Assembly (NCBI GenBank): GCA_014529385.2
Contig: CM043958.1
Coordinates: 82,829,525-82,893,524 of the forward strand
Source of the DNA: Adiantum capillus-veneris
Lineage: Eukaryota > Streptophyta > Polypodiopsida > Polypodiales > Pteridaceae
DNA length: 64,000 nucleotides
Direction: 5' to 3'
Part shown: one piece after another, positions 12,501-21,370 of the stretch
Layout of the letters: the number at the start of each line of letters is the position of its first letter
How positions within the stretch are numbered: the first letter of the stretch is position 1
Notes under the pieces: generated by a model
Seen by the model: only the letters and a program-made list of their open reading frames with translations
Database searches by the model: none
Told to the model about the DNA's origin: nothing
Made by a program: the position numbers and the translations under genes

Positions 12501-15500
12501 ATGATCTAGCAGGCTAGGGAAGGGGCAAATTATGTCAGGAGTTTTTTGGAGCAAGGGATTGCGCATATGTACATACACATGCATGGTGCATCAAATAAAG
12601 AATTGCCCATTTTCCAGAGCCAGGTGGTTACGTGGGGCCCACATGTGTACAGGTAGGACAGCATGTACATAGTGCATCGATTTTCACTATCACCAGTACC
12701 AGTATGTTTTTTCTACAATAATGAGGAGTTTATAGCGCGTAAAAATTCTCAAGGAAGCTATCCGCGGGCCGACGACATGAGGTAAGCAGGTGCGTCAGAT
12801 GGCATCTAGTGGCGTCAGGAGGGCGAACGGGGTCAATATTTGCACGCGGATGAGGACGGACACAACGTGGGTGTTTTCTTGTGAGAGTTATGCAGAAAGG
12901 TCATCATTAGGACCACTTTTTGGGGCCACTTCACGTGGTTGTGAGACGCATTATTGAAAAGAAATGAGTGCCAGGTGTGCGGATGATGCAAAAAGGTGAC
13001 AACTATGCACTGCGAGGTCAGTTTTTGGCCTGTTCGGGGTCCGTTTGAGGTCATCTAAAAGGCCAAGGGTGCCCAACTAATACAGCTAAGTGTGGGAACT
13101 GAAAAAAAAGAGAGAAGACCAGAAAAAACGTGGAAAAGAGAGGAGGAACAGCTGCAGGTGTGTTTTTGCTCATTTTGGCCGTAAATTGCTCATTCGAGGT
13201 CGGATTTGAGCACTTTGACATTGTAGGCTGGGGTTTTGGGCTGTTCCGGACATGATGGTGCTGTCCAATTTTCCAAATTCCTCACTCTTTTCCTGCTGTT
13301 TTTCTGTGTAAGTTTCTCCTATGAGCGAAGTTTCTGCTCTAGTTTGTGATTGTATCTGGCTTATTTTACCCATATTGTGTGAGCTATTTGCCCCATTGGT
13401 GTTGGCCCAAGCTCAATTGTATCTAAACATCAGAAATTATCCTCTTTTGAGCTGAGTTTTTTGGGTGTGTGTGTGTGTGTGTGTCTGTGTGGAGTGGGCA
13501 AGTGGATAGTCTCTCTCCTCTCACTCCAGAGGTGTGTTCCCTGTCTCGGCCAGGTGTGTTGTCTAAGCCGAGTGGTGCCCCATAGTGTGTGTGTGTGTAT
13601 CTTCCCAAGAGTGTGTGTCGGGTCGTTATAGAGACGCTGTGTGTGTTTTCATCCCGCTCACAGCGGTTTTAAATGAAAAGACTGGTTTAGATCAGCATTA
13701 AGAATATTTGAACAAGTTGACACTTATATACCATTGGTATGTACTAAGGACATGTGTTAATTTATTTTAACACTAATTTCTCACTGGTATACATCGTGGT
13801 TAAGTGCTCACTTGTACTGGTTAGTTAAATAACATACCGGTTTTAAATGAAAAGACTGGTTTACATCAGCAGTAAGAACATTTGCATTGGTTGACACTTA
13901 TATACCACTAGAACGTACCAAGGACATGTGTTCATTTTTTTAACCCTTATTTTTCACTGGTACACATCATGGGTAAGTGCTCACATGTACTGGTTAGGTA
14001 AATAACATACCGGTTTTAAATCCAAAAACTGGTTTACATCATCAGTAAGAACATTTGAACTGGTTGACACTTATATACCACTGGTACGTACCAAGGGCAT
14101 GTGTTCATTCTTTTTAACACTTATTTATCACTGGTATACATCGTGGTTAAGTGCTCACTTGTACTGGTTAGGTAAAAAACTTACCGGTTATAAATGAAAA
14201 GACTTGTTTACATCAACAGTAAGAACATTTGCACTGGTTGACACTTATATACCACTGGTACGTACCAAGGACATGTGTTCATATATACTGGTTTACCTAG
14301 CCAATTAAGTGAAAAAACATAGTGGTTTGAAATAAAAATATTGGTTTATAGTAATGTAACAGTTTTCCTCAAAACCTGCAGTTTTCTTCAATGTTCTTTA
14401 ACCATATATGTCTTTCATTGTAGGTGGAGCTCTTTCTCAACTTCAAAGAACAATACCCTGAAATTGTAATAAGGCAACGGGCGTTTGAGTACATGAAGCC
14501 ATATTTTGTGCAGAAATTGAGAGACCGATATACTTGTTGCTGCATTTCACATGTTCAAATGTCCTTCCTAAAGGATGCCATAAATCACATGCAAAGTTCT
14601 GTATTCGGTCTGCATGGAAAAGCTTGCTATTCTCAATGCAACATATGCAAAGAAAATGGTGGATGCAAGGCACCAAAAAAACCTATCAAGAGTGTAACAA
14701 CCTTATTGGACTCTATACTGTGTCCTAAATCAGATACGTCCACCTTCCATGCCCTTGCCTGCTTGAGTGGTCAATGTAAAAGGTGTGGCCCGGATAAGTT
14801 AGACTTTTGTGCTGCAGAGGCTGCATTTATTGCTAAAAAGATTGTGGTGAAGATTTTTGAGGACCTAGAAGTAGGAACTGCGCGTGACGGTCTGAAGAAG
14901 AAAAGGAAAGTCTTGTCGCATAAGGAAATATCATGCCAGGATCTCTCAGTCATGTTCAAAGACCATCTTAAGAAATACATAATGCATAATTTTGTGTATA
15001 GATGGCAAGCAGAACAATATAAGGAATGTATACAAAGCTTTCCTGAAGATGTTGTTGTGTTAGTTGTTGACTTTGCTGAAAATTATAGTTTCAAAGAACA
15101 AAATGAGATTCAGTCCATGCACTGGTATTCAAATCAAGTAACTATTTTTGTGCACATAACATATTTCCGAATTGCAGGTAACAACATCACCCTAGATCAG
15201 TATTATTTCTTTTGTATTAAGCCTTCAATAATTTCTCATTTTTATATTATGCAGGTGACATCCACAAGACAATTCACTTCTTCATTTCAGATGACAAGCA
15301 ACATGACACACATTTTGTTCAACACTGTTTTCTGAAACATGCGGAATGGCTAAAGCAATTTGGTCTAAATATAAAACATCATTGGGTATGGTCTGATGGA
15401 GCAGCTTCACAATTCAAAGCAAGAAGACCATTCTATTTCCTTGCCAGGTATACCATGTTCTAACAAAAATTATCTGAAGGTGGTTTTAATATAGAGACCT

Positions 15501-16525
15501 ATCATAGTGGCATTAAAGTTGTAATAAAATGCTTGTCTAACATCAGTAATATTATAATACGTGTTTTTTTTTGTAATTTTATCGTGCCAAGAGTATATTA
15601 ATCTTCTTCTATCCATTGAATAAATTGCAGATACAGTGTTTTTACGGGATGGAAAATGTCTTGGAACTTTTTTGGATCCGGACATGGTAAGGGAGAACAC
15701 GACGGTGCGGGAGCAGTGATAAAAAGGTCTTTAACTCAATACCAATTGCAGCCAAACTGCCCAAAGATAGACTATGCTACAGATGTTGTGGCATTATTGA
15801 GACGGACCTTGTCAGATGGTGCTACAGCCACCTATGCATCCCAGGCCTGTTATGTAAGCAAGATTTTTTGGGTGATAAAATTGGGAGATGTCGAAAGGGA
15901 AAAAAATTGGGATGTGAAGGCTATAAAAAATACCCGCTCAATGCACTCTGTTTCTGCATATTCAGAGCATGATACAACTGCTTTGAGAACATGTTCACTG
16001 TCTTGTTTCTGTAGTGCATGTAAACAGGAAAAGTGGAGGAGATGTGTGAGCAAGTCACACGTTCCTTTCTAGACATACCTTATTTTGGAGCCTACAGAAG
16101 AAGGGGAAGACGATGATGATGAAATAAATGAGGATGCAGCATATGAAGGACACTATGATACCCTCAGTCAAGCTCTTATTGTTGGTGATAATTTTGCTGT
16201 TCCCGCACCAAATGACAATGAAGAAAAAGTGGATTTCTATATAGTGAAATGCACTGCAGCTATTCAAGAGTTTCATTCAGACGCTGAAGATGACTGGGGC
16301 AATATCATTGGGCGAGGATCCTATGCTATCAAATGGTTTTACTATCGTATGATAAATGAGCAGACCTACGAGCTTTTGGACAAAAAGCCAGAGGTGTTCA
16401 TATATTCACATCTTGTTCGGGCAATCAAAATCCCCATGATACCCCATCCCAGCAACTCAAAACTATATACAATATCACTTGATGTCAGTGAGTCTATCTA
16501 CAATAGTATGCCTTTTGAGTTGTAA
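3519..16525 (+). CDS. DDE-type transposase, four exons, one in-frame stop (Sola-like)
   Basis: Exons 3519-4253, 14424-15177, 15255-15447 and 15631-16525 join in phase at GT-AG junctions, giving about 858 codons. The start at 3519 has a good context (AGCATGG). Cysteine clusters (CSQPHCELC early; CYSQCNICKENGGC and CLSGQCKRCGPDKLDFC in exon 2) look like zinc-binding modules. A DDE-like core follows: VVDFAENYSF (Asp about residue 461), WSDGAASQFK (Asp about 544) and HGKGEHDGAGA (acidic residue about 583-585). Such transposases cut and join element ends in the nucleus. An acidic tail follows. A TAG at 16070-16072 interrupts the frame, which continues unchanged to 16525, so it is a nonsense mutation or the start of pseudogene decay. 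Intron 1 is about 10.2 kb, mostly a nested retroelement. Superfamily assignment is inferred, not searched. Confidence 0.82.
4540..4971 (+). repeat. 174-bp intronic satellite, left block
   Basis: Degenerate tandem units carrying ACTGGTTTACAT, GACACTTATATACCACTGG and AACATACCGGTTTTAAATG. The block continues at 13663 after the nested retroelement; units decay towards the left. Confidence 0.8.
4972..6110 (+). repeat. 5' LTR of element D
   Basis: Starts TGTCAGGAGTTTTTTGGAGC and ends CCCGCTCACA. It matches 12533-13662 over its whole length, with mostly transitions between the two. It holds a short TG microsatellite near 5917-5935. Coding-looking frames inside it are repeated in both LTRs and are not genes. 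Confidence 0.93.
6111..7154 (+). other. Leader of element D between LTR and gag
   Basis: About 1 kb without a convincing gene. It contains a small CAGGTACAGG-type repeat at about 6187-6245. The sequence just after the LTR (TTCTTTTGGCGTCCTC) does not match a primer-binding site that I can name. Confidence 0.6.
7155..9443 (+). pseudogene. Gag-protease of element D, amber stop at 7443
   Basis: One frame from the ATG at 7155 to the stop at 9441-9443, interrupted once by TAG at 7443-7445. The N-terminal part is a retrotransposon Gag capsid (WSKAFEEELR, then FLAGLWENIRW). A CCHC knuckle CYNCGELGHISSQC follows near 8020-8060, and then a basic linker RKRRARRKF. The protease region reads VDGGAQICVIT near 8650, where retropepsins normally have D-[TS]-G-A, and ends with ILGRPWLRAVGA near 8865-8895. 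An acidic stretch rich in E, D and S (about 9000-9085) precedes the RT. Gag packages element RNA and the protease cuts the polyprotein. The two stops make it a pseudogene unless suppressed. Confidence 0.88.
9450..10350 (+). pseudogene. Reverse transcriptase and first RNase H of element D
   Basis: Continues the gag-protease frame after a TGA. RT blocks are clear: KDGKWRICVDFKPLN, YSVCDGFSGYFQLKIA, LPFGLSNGPSFYQ and the catalytic FMDDFCVYS (YxDD box with Phe), then LGHMVSENGIEADPDKV and the start of RNase H (FYVNPSVGDDAIGAMLLQ). The RNase H reading shifts by +1 near 10348 and continues for about 170 bases (GPVYCASR-like then FCHYLLPRPF) before further breaks. RT copies element RNA into DNA in the cytoplasmic particle. 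Confidence 0.9.
10532..11758 (+). pseudogene. Second RNase H and integrase N-terminal half of element D
   Basis: An open run of 408 codons. The N-terminal third is an additional RNase H (FFDGSYRKSHDAASGGIAL, then NNEAEYATLEAGL and IKGDALLVVKQV), of the archaeal type found in the Tat lineage. The integrase zinc domain follows (HEGVCGGHF ... CRSCNRCQ) and then the first catalytic Asp (WGIDAIGPLP). The second catalytic Asp lies in LLSDKGPD. A frameshift near 11730 puts the remainder of the integrase in another frame and ends this run at 11758. Integrase joins the cDNA to host DNA. Confidence 0.9.
11776..12504 (+). pseudogene. Integrase C-terminal half of element D
   Basis: Carries on the integrase core with YYPQCNGLNERFNGEL (the third catalytic acid, Glu in NERFN) and LWAYRTSVKTGIGFTPF. 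Two TAG codons at about 12085-12093 interrupt the frame. It then resumes as the C-terminal DNA-binding part (KHDLVLRYNSKLDN, KWEGPFKVVECFPNGTYQL) to 12504. There is no chromodomain. Confidence 0.88.
12511..12532 (+). promoter_or_regulatory. Polypurine tract of element D
   Basis: AGGCTAGGGAAGGGGCAAAT lies directly before the 3' LTR, the position where plus-strand DNA synthesis is primed. Confidence 0.75.
12533..13662 (+). repeat. 3' LTR of element D
   Basis: Starts TGTCAGGAGTTTTTTGGAGC and ends CGCTCACA, followed by the GCGG duplication. About 97-98 percent identical to 4972-6110 by eye, so the insertion is fairly recent. Confidence 0.93.
13663..14345 (+). repeat. 174-bp intronic satellite, right block
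   Basis: Four units. The marker CACTTATATACCA falls at 13721, 13895, 14068 and 14242, spacings of 174, 173 and 174 bp. Each unit contains ACCGGTT and TGTACTGGTTAGGTAAATAA. It is the continuation of the block at 4540-4971, split by element D. Confidence 0.9.
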
Positions 16526-16590
16526 CCATCTTAAGAAATGCATAATGCATAATTTTGTGTATATCTGCCTATTACTGTAAACTGAACTAT

Positions 16591-16641
<51 letters not shown>

Positions 16642-16902
16642 TCACTTCTCAGTATCATTTCTGTATCATACCAGTCATTTCTCAGTATCATACCGGTATC
16701 ATACCAGTCAATTCCTAGTATTATACCGGTATGATACAGTATCATACCAGTCATTTCCCAGTATCATACCCATATCATACATTCCCTCTCTCTCTCTCTC
16801 TGTCATTTCTAAACATCATACCAGTCATTTCTCAGTATCATACCGGTATGATACTGAGGAGTGACTGGTATGATACCGGTATTATACAAGTTCCTCTGTC
16901 TT

Positions 16903-16935
<33 letters not shown>

Positions 16936-17100
16936 AACGTCTCAGTATCATACCGGTCACTCCACAATATCATACCGGTATCATACCAGTCCCTCTCCCT
17001 CTCTCTGTCACTGCTGAGTATCATACCGGTCACTCCTCAGTATCATACCTGTATCATATTAGTCACTTCACAGTATCATACCAGTCACTTCTTAGTATAA

Positions 17101-17158
<58 letters not shown>

Positions 17159-17340
17159 TCACTTCTCCATATCATACCGGTCACTTCTCAGTATCATACC
17201 TGTATCATACCAGTCACTTGGAAAGAATCATACCGGTATCATACATGTCACTTCTTTGTATCCGAGTCTCTCTCTCTCTCACTTCTCAGTATCATACCAG
17301 TCATGCCCAGTATAATACCGTTATCAGACACTCTCTCTCA
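16591..17340. repeat. ACCGGT dyad and CT-tract array, cluster 1
   Basis: Downstream of the transposase, short units built on CAGTATCATACCGGTATCAT (also CATACCAGTCACTTCTCAG) repeat at irregular 20-45-bp spacing. About nine have the full ACCGGT centre; some extend to the perfect palindrome ATCATACCGGTATGAT. They alternate with pure CT tracts, the longest at about 16600-16638 and 17103-17156. Confidence 0.85.
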
Positions 17341-17662
17341 TTGTCTCCTTTTATTTGCAATATACTTCAAATATAGAATACAACGTATTTCCGTGCAACT
17401 TGCTTGTAAATGTATTATACATGAATTCTGTTACATTGATTGAGCCTTTTGGCTGAGTAATTCTCCATTTACATCCATCGACAAAAAAATACATCGACAA
17501 AAGTCTCCCACTTCACAGACTTTATGAAGCTTTCTTTTTATATAAAAAATCTGTTCCTTTCTTCTTGAAAAAGTCAATCCGCCATTTCCAATAAAAACGA
17601 CACACATAGGTGTCGTCAGGTTGTCCGTCTGCACAAATTACAGTCCTCTTTGTATACTCAAT
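17341..17662. other. Spacer, no gene seen
   Basis: AT-rich stretch between the dyad array and the 3' end of the HAD-like gene, probably its 3' untranslated region on the minus strand. The open frame here resembles nothing known to me. Confidence 0.4.
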
Positions 17663-18403
17663 TCAGTCCTTAGAGTACAACCAATGTGCCAGCCAGTTTA
17701 TGACAGTGGTTGACAGAAAATAGGCGCGCACTTCTTTAGACTGCTTTTCTAGCTTGGGAAAAACAAGAAATGACCCCAATGGATTAAACATTAGCTTATA
17801 TCCAGAATCATCAAAGATAAGTGTGTCAGGTGGTAGGTTAGGAAAATTTTCGAGATTCTTGTGGAAAACCGGTTTATCTGTCGCGCCCAATTTAAAAGGG
17901 GCCCTTGTGCACTACGCCTGACTTACTACTCTATTGAATCTTTTGTGGTGGTCAGGGAACACTGTCGCTAGCGTGCGTTTGAGCTTCTCAAACTCGCAGC
18001 AGCTCCATATCCACACTTCGAACCATCTAAAACAAAAATTCAGAAACACTTTTGCATCGGGCCTTACCCAAAACTGTGTATCCCCTTCAACAACATACCG
18101 CATTTCTGGCCAGTGGGGCAATTCTTCACCATATTTTCCATCAAATTTCTTGAGCAGTAATCCATTAAGGTCCAAAATGAGAACCCTACGCTGGACGCTC
18201 AACGGAGGTGGTGGCCTTGGCCATATCAGTGGGATTCTTTTAATTAGTATATACCATAGAGGAAACACGAGCACTGCAGGAGACAACACGCAATTCCATA
18301 TTGCACGAATGTCAGCCCTGCCATTCTGCTTGTCAGCCCTGAACCTATCTGCAAGGCGGCATTCTTCAACTGAAAACATATCTGCAGATACAAAATTACA
18401 CAA
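17663..18403 (-). pseudogene. FCP1/NIF-like HAD-family protein, cargo of the DNA transposon, one nonsense codon
   Basis: A minus-strand frame with the order of an FCP1/NLI-interacting-factor HAD domain. Motif I is RRVLILDLNGLLLKKF (about 18172), then FWVRPDAKVFLNFCFRWFEV and VWIWSCCEFEKLK, and motif IV TLIFDDSGYKLMFNPLGSF (about 17810). In catalytic members motif I is DxDx[TV]; here it is DLNG, so the second Asp is missing, as in a plant subgroup of such proteins. Phosphatase activity is therefore doubtful. A hydrophobic run (SPAVLVFPLWYILI) precedes the domain. A TAG at 17912-17914 interrupts the same frame between motifs. A splice acceptor (TCTGCAG) near 18380 suggests an upstream exon, so the true start is uncertain; ATG near 18378 is an alternative. 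Confidence 0.75.
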
Positions 18404-18568
18404 GACTCAAATTTAAATATGCAATTAGGACATATCTATAGATTGAAATCATACAATAAAAACACACAATGTTCAAAAATTAGGCACAAGATGAAAGAGA
18501 TGTTGAATGGGAAAGAAAGTTATATTAATTTCAGAAGTGGTTACATAAAAAGAAAAATGGGGGGCAAA

Positions 18569-21061
18569 CTATAATCTGATGCAGGCTCTAGGTTTAGGGT
18601 CAGAACTTGTGCCGGTATTCTGCATCTCCTTAGTGTCTTCTATGTCCATCTCCTCTTCTGGCTGCCCCTGGGTCTCTTCCTCTTCCTTGATTTTTTGCTC
18701 CATTTCAGGATTCTCATCTCCAGTCTTCTTGATTTTTTTCTTTTTGCCTTTCTTATATGCTGAGCAAGGGTCTCCTCGGAACTGACATCTACATGACCAT
18801 TAGCTTTAGAAAGCTGTGCAGCAAGAGATCACTTATTAGAGCCATAATCAATGAAAAAACTTACTCTTGCCACGTTGGCCTCGTTTTCTCGGGGTCTTTG
18901 ATCTTGTCACCCGCACGCTGTCTAGCAACACATCGTCTTCCTCATTCTGGGTTTTCTCTTCAGCACCAGTCGTACTCTGCTCCTTTACCTCAAAGTTTTG
19001 TTCTTCTTCTGTTGTTTTTGAAACAGGTTTCTTAGCATTACCAGGGACATTTTCATCAAGCAATACCTCCACAGGTGTCTTGTATGTAGGCGTCACTGCA
19101 TCGTTCCCTGTGTCTTTACCGGCAGTAGTTCTGAAGCATCTTGACTCTGAAAAACCATCAGAGAAGACAAAAATCAACCACCTGATTACCCATTGAAACA
19201 ATTTTCTCACCCGTTTTTGGGCATGGTTCAACTGGCTTCTTCTTTAGAAGGGATTGGTCTTTTGCAGAAATAACTCCGAGGCAATCCTTAAGCATGCACT
19301 TTCCTTTCTTAGCCAAGTGAGCATAGCAGAATGCATGGTATGCATGTGAACAAGGTAATAGAACAACATGGCTTGAGCGATTGTGATCATGAATTCTTAC
19401 ACCTCAAGCATTGCACACATCAATGAGAACAACACTATGTCCAGGAGCTGTTACTCGTGCAGGCAAGACTATGGTTTCAGGTAGCATTGGTTGACTAATC
19501 ATGCCTGTCACAAACGTGACATAGAGACCAAAGGTTTCCTCACGGTCCAAGCATTTGGATAATTCTTCCTATAGGAAAGAGACCTCTGTTATCAGACAAT
19601 GTCAAACAGGTATAAAATCGGTATGAATGCTTGAAAATCAGTATAATGATGTTATCATACCGGTATGATTACATCCTGCTGGTATGATGTTATCCCACCG
19701 GTATAATGTTATTATACTGGATAGTATAACATCATACCGGTAGGATAACATCCGGTAACATCATACCGGTAGGATAACATCCGGTAACATCATACCGATA
19801 GGATAACAATATACCGGAAGCATAACATCAAACCGGTTGGATCTAACCATACCGGTCGGATGTAACCATACCAGTAGGATTTTATCATACCGGTAGGATG
19901 TAATCATACCAGTAGGGTATAATCCTAACGGTATGATAACATCCTACCAATATTGTCATCTACCCTTACCGAATATGATATAATCCTACTAGTATGAAAA
20001 ATCATACCGTATGGTACTTTGCATGTATTATACTACAATCAGATGGAGTTAAAAGCATACATGTGCCTGCTGTAGGGTGGATTTTGCTTGGTCAAATTTT
20101 TCTTGGAGGCTGTCAAGCAAGCCTGTTGGTACATTGGCATCATCAGGGAAGTGCATTCGGATGGTGTCAAGGGCACCCTCGCAACGGTGCACATCAGCAA
20201 CAGATTTGACCACTGAATCCTTAGCCTTTTGACACTCGGCTGATACATTGTCATGAGATTTTCTAACCTCAACAAGAAGTTCTTGCAAGGAAGTGGATAC
20301 TTCAACACTAAAGGCAGACTGAGTGGTCGCAAAAAGTCCACTTCCAACTGGTGTACTTCCGGATGGGGTATTTACTAAGAAGATGGCAGAACCACTTGGG
20401 GTACCTGTGGATACTTGGGAAGTCTCTAACTTCCATTGTTCTCTTTTCCTATCTAAGTGACCTTCATTAGTCACATTCTTTACCACCTCAGATGCAAACT
20501 CAGCCCACTTTACTGGACCTGTGCATACGAAATAAACATATCCGCGTGCAAACTTGACTCCCAGCAGATAGTTTGGTGGTTTGGATTGGTACACCTGCTT
20601 GTAGAGCTGGTAGAGTGCCTTGTAGTGATCCGGCCTTGATGTTTTTATCGGCACTTTTTTCTCCTTCACTGGAAGACACGTAAAAACTTTTATCCAGTCG
20701 GATATGGGCACATCTGCATCTGTCAACTTCCTAACATCTTTCCCCTCAAGACTTAACCCATATTCCCTGTGAAAATCCTCCTTTTTCATGCAGAATGCCT
20801 TTAATGGCACCTCCACATCCTTGGGGTGAACAAAGCGGCTGATTTTGGGAGGAGGATGTAACTTCTGTCTCTAAAAGGAATAAATCCATACTCATTACTC
20901 AATGTATCCACACCTCAGTACTCTACTACACACAGGTCCACTGTACACAACACAGAGAGAGACAGAGAGAGGTGACATACCTTCGTGGGAGAATGTCGGG
21001 TCTTTGTGGGGGAGACCTGTCGGGCTGCATTAGTTGGGCTCTTTCTTAGGTTGCTATCCAT
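18569..21061 (-). CDS. Multi-exon transposon-borne gene with RING-like finger and charged tail
   Basis: Exons on the minus strand: 21061-20981 (starts MDSNLRKSPTNAARQVSPTK), 20870-20061, 19568-19211, 19146-18865 and a last exon ending at 18569. The first four join in phase at GT-AG sites. Exon 2 encodes about 270 residues of unknown function with a helical end (AECQKAKDSVVKSVADVHR). Exon 3 has a RING-H2-like pattern: C-x2-[stop], then LPCSHAYHAFCYAHL and KGKCMLKDC. The codon at the second Cys is TGA, one base from TGC/TGT. Exon 4 is acidic then basic (VTRSKTPRKRGQRGKS). The last exon (Glu-rich, ending PKPRACIRL) only reads well if a frameshift in an A-run near 18730 is allowed. It starts 0.3 kb from the right inverted repeat. 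Function unknown; a ubiquitin-ligase or DNA-binding accessory role is speculation. Confidence 0.65.
19630..20010. repeat. ACCGGT dyad array, cluster 2, inside an intron
   Basis: Many units such as ATCATACCGGTAGGATAACA and TATCATACCGGTATGATTAC, about 20-25 bp apart, fill the intron between exons 2 and 3 of the minus-strand gene. The core is the same as in 16591-17340 and in the subterminal parts of the transposon. Confidence 0.85.
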
Positions 21062-21344
21062 AGCGAAGGATAAGCAGCGTGCACAAGGGGCTGTAGAGCG
21101 AGCTGAGAAAGGCGCAGAAGAAGAAAGGCAAAAAGATACAGAGAAGTCACAGTCATGAAAACATTCGACTGAACATTCTTTCTGACGTGGGCTCCACACG
21201 TGTTTTTGAATCCTCCACATGATTTTTAAGATTTTTTATCCTCCACACGAATATTTAATTCAAACAATTCTTGCCCATAACACCAGTTTCATACCCCCTA
21301 AATTTTAAGCCTCCAAAAGAAACTTTCAACCGGTTAAAACCGGG
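21062..21344 (-). promoter_or_regulatory. Promoter region of the minus-strand cargo gene
   Basis: About 280 bp between the start codon and the right inverted repeat, the mirror image of the transposase promoter at the other end. It contains AACCGGTTAAAACCGGG at 21329-21345 directly inside the inverted repeat. Confidence 0.4.
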
Positions 21345-21366
21345 CCACCTATTCATGCATCCACCC
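21345..21366 (-). repeat. Right terminal inverted repeat
   Basis: Its complement begins GGGTGGATGCATGAAT and equals 3078-3099 base for base. AACA follows at 21367-21370. Confidence 0.92.
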
Positions 21367-21370
21367 AACA

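Larger units (their letters stand above)
4972..13662 (+). mobile_element. Ty3/gypsy retrotransposon with two RNase H domains (element D)
   Basis: Complete LTR element, 8.69 kb, inside the satellite in intron 1 of the transposase. LTRs of 1139 and 1130 bp differ by about 2-3 percent plus a roughly 14-bp indel. The target duplication is GCGG (or AGCGG if the LTR's terminal A is shared), at 4968-4971 and 13663-13666. Internal order is gag, protease, RT, RNase H, a second RNase H and integrase; a second (archaeal-type) RNase H is the hallmark of the plant Tat/Ogre branch. Stops and frameshifts break every long frame, so it is not autonomous. Confidence 0.92.
3078..21366 (+). mobile_element. Large cargo-carrying DNA transposon (Sola-like), 18.3 kb with nested retroelement
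   Basis: It is bounded by perfect 22-bp terminal inverted repeats starting GGGTGGATGCATGAAT, with subterminal AACCGG motifs at both ends and a 4-bp AACA target duplication. It sits in a chromovirus LTR whose two halves read continuously across it. It holds a four-exon DDE-type transposase (plus strand, starting 0.44 kb from the left end) and two minus-strand units, the outer one starting 0.3 kb from the right end. A complete Ty3/gypsy element (4972-13662) is nested in intron 1, so the native length is about 9.6 kb. The 4-bp duplication and the transposase motifs suggest the Sola superfamily or a relative; that assignment is inference. The transposase carries one in-frame stop, so this copy is probably dead. 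Confidence 0.88.

Noticed and set aside
16038-16072. A tiny intron removing the TAG in transposase exon 4
   Set aside because: GTGAGC...TTTCTAG would be about 27 bp, too short for a plant intron; a nonsense mutation is simpler.
16591-17340. CRISPR-like array
   Set aside because: Units are irregular, there are no unique spacers of constant length, and the genome is eukaryotic; this is a motif array with CT tracts.
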